Below, in pieces: positions 43,002-47,769 of a stretch of DNA of 47,769 bases. The notes under the pieces are model-generated. The model was not told the origin of the DNA, made no database searches, and saw only the letters and a list, made by a program, of their open reading frames with translations. The stretch spans positions 1 to 47,769 of the forward strand of contig JAAUQO010000017.1 in assembly GCA_012032775.1 (NCBI GenBank), read 5' to 3'. How positions within the stretch are numbered: position 1 is the stretch's first letter; every line of letters begins with the position of its first letter. Position numbers and translations under genes: made by a program. This DNA comes from Oscillochloris sp. GTDB taxonomy: Bacteria; Chloroflexota; Chloroflexia; Chloroflexales; Chloroflexaceae.

Positions 43002-46000
43002 GTGTTGCGCAAGCTAAGTGCACTTGTAATCATGCTCGCGTTGGTGATTGGGTTGCAACCACTGGCATTTGCTGAAGAGCAGGCTCAAGCGGTGGCTAGC
43101 AGTGACCCGTCGGCGAAGATTCGCAGCGGCTTGCTTTCGGATATGCGTGGGAGCGGCGCAAAGAGCCTGGCGTTTATGGCTCGTGTTCAACCGGGAACGG
43201 ATCTGAGCCCCTACGCTCAGCAATGGTTCGCCCGGCCGTTTGTCGATCCGATGGGCCTGACGGTTGCCATTGGAACAGCGACGCCGGCCGGCATCATGAA
43301 GATGGCGACGCTGCCCGAAGTAGTGATGGTGCAGCGCCCCGAATCGCTGATCGAGGCTCCGACCTTGAGCAGCGGTGATCCTGATGTTGCGTTGAATGGC
43401 GTGGCGGCGCCGAAACTCGCTGCGCAACCCGCAGTCGCCGGCGGCCCAGCCCCTGAAGGTTGGTATCACACCGGAACGGCAATTCACGCTCGCAGGCTGC
43501 CTGGGAGCGGGGCTACACCGGCGCCGGTGTGCGCTATATGGTGAATGACTCGGGCGCCGATTATTGTCACCCCGATCTGGTCGGTACCTGGGCCTATATC
43601 GATGATACCGCCTCGCCGTATTACGGCTTGCCCCAGATGTTCGACTCGCTCACGAGTTATCTGGCTGCACGTGATTTTTACCTCGCTGAGACGAATATTG
43701 CCGAGAACTTCACCCGCTCGCAGTGGGCCGATACATCGGCCACCGCCGGCGGCGATTTCAGCTATCAGCCCCTTGGCGCCGATGCGGCTCATAACTACAC
43801 TGTTACCGGTACCAGCCTTAGTGGCGAGTACCACTATGGCTCGCATCCCGATAGCTCGCTGGCCGATCTGGCCGGTTTGCTGAGTGCATTCTTCGGCGAC
43901 GGCACTGCTGTTGACGGCGAACGCGCCGCAGTGCTGGTGGTCGATGAGAATGAGGCCGGCGTGTATGATACGGTGTATGTCGATCTGAACTTCAATTTCG
44001 ACTTTAGCGACGATACACCCGCCCGGCTCAGCCGCGATTTCAGCAATTCCGAAGTCGCCTGTCTGGATTACAACGGCGACGGCCTGAACGACGTTTCCGG
44101 CGGTCTGGTCTATTTCATCGCCGACGGCGAAACCGCCGTGCCGACACTGGATTGGTACTGGGGCGTTCCCGGTGATTTCTACGGCAATGGCGATCTGGTC
44201 GCATTCCATGTGATGGACTATCTGGCCAGTGCCGGCGGCAATCACGGCATGGGTTGTACCTCGGTGGCGGTTGGCCAGGGTGTTGTGCGCGGTTCGCTGG
44301 TCTTCGGCCCCGATGGTTATCCGGTCGCCGATAATCAGGGTCTGGTAGTTGGCCCCGGCAAAGATGTGAAGACCACTCAGAACGGCGACTATTACAACAC
44401 GCCGTTCATCGAGGATGCGTACATCTACGCCGGCCTCGGCTACGATGGTGAAGTCGGCACCGGCGACGACATCCAGATCGTTTCCAACTCCTGGGGCTTC
44501 AGCGGTACCGATAATGACGGCTTCGATTTCGAGTCGCGTCTGATCGATCTGATCAATCGTACGCTTGCCCCGAATACGGCGCTGCTCTTCTCGACCGGTA
44601 ACGGCGCCGCCGGCTATGGTACGGCTGCACCGCCCGCCCCGATGAATGGTATCGGAGTCGGCGCGAGTACGCTCTATGGCAGCACCGGCGAGTTCGAGAC
44701 GATCGAGTCGGCGGATCAAATCCTGGGCGGCGACGCGATGAGTTGGTCGAATCGCGGCCCCGGCCCCGGTGGTCAGCTCGGCGCCGATATCCTCGCCACC
44801 GGCGCATTCGGCACCGGTTCGGTTGAACTGAATGCCGTGCTCGACGGCTCGGTTGCGACCCTAAGTTTCGGCGGCACCTCGATGGCTGCGCCTGTGGCCG
44901 CAGGTAATCTGGCCCTGATGTATCAGGCCTGGGAAGAGGCTACCGGCGAGTGGCCGACGTTTGATGAGGCCAAGGCGCTGCTGCAGAGCACGGCCAAGGA
45001 CGCCAGCCACGACATCTGGAGCCAGGGCGCCGGTATTGTTGATGCCGATCGCGGCACAATGGTCGCTTCGGGCGAAGGCGGCTTTATGGCCTTCCCCTCG
45101 GCTGGCGCGTCGGTGACTATCGTGGCACCGAATACCCGGCTTTCGCCCATATCATCAAGCCGGGCGGATCCGATACCCAGACCTTCGTGCTGTACAACTT
45201 CGGCAGCGAAGATGTAACGGTCGATCTGTCGGCGCTGAAGTTCCGCTCGACCGGCAAGCGTTTCTACAACTTCACCTCGAAGGATGTTTCGCTCGATCAC
45301 GGTCTTTTCACGACACCCGATTATGCCTTCCGCATCGACAAGGATATCCCTGCCGGCACGGAGATGTTGCAGGTCGCAGTGACCAAGCTGTATGAGCAGT
45401 TCGATCCCGATGCTGATCTGCTGCCGCCGTACAGCAATTGGCGTGTGCATTTGCAGAACTGGACCGACCTTGATGGCGATGGGGAGTACTGGGTCGATGC
45501 GAACGGCAACGGCAAGGTTGATGCAACCGGCGAGATGGAAACCGGTGAGCATAATCGCTTCAGCTACGGCTACAACACCGGGCCGACCCAGCAGGTACGG
45601 ATCGCGGATCCGTTGGAGCGGATCGATGACGGCCTGTTGCTGACCTTCCGTCACCGTGACCGGCTGAATTCGGTGCCGACCACCGACTTGCGCGTCGAGG
45701 CGACCTTCTGGCAGCGCCAGCCGTGGCTCTGGGCGACCTTGAGCAGCGATTCGCTGACCATCCCGGCCGGCAGCGCCGCAACCTTCTCGGCTACGGTGAA
45801 GGTGCCGCGGAATGTGCCGCCCGGTATGTACGACGGTGAGATCATGGTGACGCAGGACGGCCGCGATCAAGTCATCCCGGTGACGGTTGCGGTTGCCGCC
45901 AGCGGCACGAATTTCACCATGGGCATCCCGATCGCCAAGAACAACCCCTACGACAACAGTCGCTTCATGGGCTACACCGACTACAGTTGGCGCGCAGAGT

Positions 46001-46995
46001 CGGGCGATTGGCGCTTCTTCCTGACCGATGTGGCGGCGAAGGATCTGCCTGCGGAGGGCTCGCCGTACCTGGTGGTCGATAACCGTTGGAGCAGCGACGG
46101 AACCGATATCGACACCATCATCCTCGGCCCCGAAGTGGACTTCATCCCCGATAATCTCGGCGGTGGTCAGTTCCCCGAGGCGACCTACGGCCCCTACACA
46201 TTGGCCGAAAAGGGTCGTAGCGCTAACACATACGTCGGGAGCGGGCGCTGGGTCTACCAGACTTCGTCGGGTGGGCCGCGTGAGATCGTGGCGGCGCCGC
46301 TGACCGAGGGCCTGCACTCGATCATGTTCCATCAGGTGCGGGTTGATGGTTACCGCTGGAATGAGCCGTACCGCGCCAATTCCGGAATGGTGACACTTAC
46401 TCCCGGCGCGGTTGAGGGCAGCGGTGCGACCGGAAACGCTAGATTCCGGATCAACACCAGCCTGGCGTTGCCGGGACTTGAGGTCAAGGGCTATGGCTTC
46501 AGCGCACCTGAGACTCGTACCGGGACGGTAAATCAGGACGATCCGAATGATCCGTCAACCGCCTCGTATATGACGACGTTCGACATTCAGAACGGCGCAC
46601 GCCTGGCGGTTAGCACCGGTGGTGCTGCCGACAGCGACCTCGACCTGTACGTCTACGATCCCGACGGCAATCTGGTTGGCGCCAGTACTACGCCGACCGA
46701 TGTCGAGAATATCGTGGTCAGCTTCCCTGAGGACGGCACATACACGATCGCCGTGCATGGTTGGAATGTTCCGACCGGCAGCACGGAGTTCGAACTGACG
46801 ATCGATGCGGTGCAAGGCGATGATATTCAGGCCTCGGCGGTACATGGATCGCTGCCTGCGGGCGGCGGCACATCTATCAATGTGTCCTGGGATCTGAGTG
46901 GGCGCTCGGCCGGTACATACGGCGGCCTGGTGTTGCTTGGCCCGCGCAACGCCCCCGGCCTGTTCGCAGTGCCGGTGACGATCGTGGTCGAGTAA
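43002..46995 (+). CDS. Large secreted subtilisin-family (S8) serine protease (two frameshifts)
   Basis: 1331 aa when repaired. Signal peptide ends near AFA-EE (residue 25), then a propeptide. Asp in YMVNDSGADYCHPDL (about 183), His in GGNHGMGCTSVAVG (about 415), Asn in IVSNSWG and Ser in SFGGTSMAAPVAAG (about 627) form the S8 site, though the Asp and His surroundings are unlike classic subtilisins, and 230 residues lie between them. The C-terminal half has a DLDGDGEYWVDANGNGKVD calcium-type loop, beta-domains, and a PPC-like domain (ADSDLDLYVYDPDGNLV). One C is missing near 43493 and one G near 45123; with them restored the three frames join. Probably an extracellular protein-degrading enzyme. 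Confidence 0.85.
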
Positions 46996-46998
46996 AAC

Positions 46999-47034
46999 GT
47001 AAGGGCGAAGCATCGTACGGTGCTTCGCCCTTAC
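46999..47034. terminator. Hairpin between convergent subtilase and ileS
   Basis: 14-bp perfect stem (46999-47012 with 47021-47034), 8-base loop. Shares CGAAGCATCGTAC with the hairpin at 9.7 kb. Confidence 0.7.
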
Positions 47035-47043
47035 AGATCTTGC

Positions 47044-47769
47044 TTACGACGTTTTGACGATCCCGACCGTCGCCGCGCCGTCGCCGAGTTCGACGTTTTC
47101 GCGATGGGCGCCTTCCGGCGCCGCGCCGACTGCCAGGTCGGTTGCCAGGGTTTCGCTGCGGACGTAGTCGCCCCAGGCGGCTAACATCTCACGTAGGAAA
47201 TCGGACTCTTCCGCCGCCACAAAGAGCTTGATCCGATCGCTGATCGCCAACCCGGCGCTCTTGCGGGCGTCCTGTACGCTGCGCACCAGATCGCGGGCTG
47301 CGCCCTCCAGCCGTAGTTCCGGTGTCACGGCGCTGTTTAGCGCCACCAGCGTGCCGTTATCCTCGGCAACTGCGTAACCCGCCGGCCCACTCGACTCCAC
47401 CAGCAACTCCTCGGGCAGCAACTCCAGATTCTCGCCGTTGACCGCCAGGGTCACCGCCTGGCCGGCTTCCACTGCGTGGGCGGTGGCGCGGGCCGCATCG
47501 CCGGCAAGTTCCTTCAATGCCGCCGTCAGTGCCGGAACCAGCTTGCCGTACTTGCGACCGAGCAGCTTCAAGTTCGGCTTGAAGCGATACTCGACGAAGT
47601 CGGCCGAGGCGTCGAGGTAGCGCACCGCTTTGACGTTTAATTCGTCGCGCAGTTCGGCCTCGAAGCGCCGGATGCCGTCGAGCGCCGCCGGATTGGCCGC
47701 CCGCACCCACAACTCGGCCAGCGGCTGCCGTACCTTCACCCCGGCGCCCTTGCGGGCCGCCCGGCCCAG
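47044..47769 (-). CDS. ileS: Isoleucyl-tRNA synthetase, C-terminal part
   Basis: The frame is open through the window edge (LGRAARKGAGVKVRQPL at 47769-47721), so this is only the last 241 codons or so. KVRQPLAELWV, NVKAVRYL, KLLGRKYGKLVPAL, LTPELR-like VTPELRLEGAARDLVRSVQDARKSAGL match the tail of the long (type 2-like) IleS, which binds the anticodon of tRNA-Ile. The catalytic domain lies outside. Confidence 0.9.
   Translation of the reverse strand: MGRAARKGAGVKVRQPLAELWVRAANPAALDGIRRFEAELRDELNVKAVRYLDASADFVEYRFKPNLKLLGRKYGKLVPALTAALKELAGDAARATAHAVEAGQAVTLAVNGENLELLPEELLVESSGPAGYAVAEDNGTLVALNSAVTPELRLEGAARDLVRSVQDARKSAGLAISDRIKLFVAAEESDFLREMLAAWGDYVRSETLATDLAVGAAPEGAHRENVELGDGAATVGIVKTS

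Noticed and set aside
1..47769. CRISPR array, prophage or restriction/defence island
   Set aside because: No regularly spaced repeats with unique spacers, no phage structural genes, no cas, toxin-antitoxin or restriction genes were recognised.

Overview
The window reads as a chromosomal segment of a Chloroflexota (Chloroflexia-like) bacterium. The evidence is indirect: roughly 58% GC by eye, a family 39-type glycosyltransferase with an extra C-terminal beta-domain, roadblock, DUF4129 and DUF4397 proteins, an LLM-class F420-type oxidoreductase, and housekeeping genes with bacterial operon order. No tRNA, rRNA or CRISPR array was found. Genus-level placement cannot be made from the sequence alone.

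Layout. 1-6 kb: a partial degenerate amidase-like gene converging on a DUF4129 membrane protein, a roadblock protein, an ABC sugar-binding lipoprotein, and a divergent Hsp70-family ATPase. 6-10 kb: a clan GH-A glycosidase-like protein, gmhA and serA. 9.7-13.5 kb (minus): an inositol-phosphatase-family protein, a degenerate GHMP/galactokinase-like protein and a zinc-ribbon membrane protein, probably one transcription unit. 13.5-16.7 kb: glyoxalase-fold proteins, an AcuI/YhdH-type reductase and a methyltransferase. 16.7-17.1 kb: a gene-free stretch that looks like the decayed right end of an IS200/IS605 (tnpB) element. 17.2-22.7 kb (minus): infC-rpmI-rplT-trmH-pheS plus a glycosyltransferase; pheT is absent. 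23-25.5 kb: a FAD oxidoreductase and a flippase-like membrane protein. 25.9-31.1 kb: an island of small, membrane or secreted proteins of unknown function, several with their own promoter and terminator. 31.2-41.5 kb: housekeeping and stress genes (nadD, rsmG, pspA, tdk, LOG, PIG-L, aldo/keto reductase, ybeY, NUDIX, ppa, LLM oxidoreductase, ECF sigma and anti-sigma). 43-47 kb: a very large secreted subtilase, then the 3' end of ileS.

The strongest technical observation is that eight genes carry single-base frameshifts, eleven indels in total, including the essential genes pheS and serA. Restoring one base at each site gives full-length family-typical proteins, so these are most likely assembly errors and the genes should be read as intact. 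The most interesting biology: infC begins with AUC and ends in a roughly 55-residue Asp-rich tail; rplT has its own hairpin-rich 239-nt leader; promoters repeatedly show an extended -10 (TGnTAnnnT); TGTATCC heptamer tracts sit directly before two start codons; and the IS200/IS605-like remnant keeps structured, UUCG-capped hairpins.
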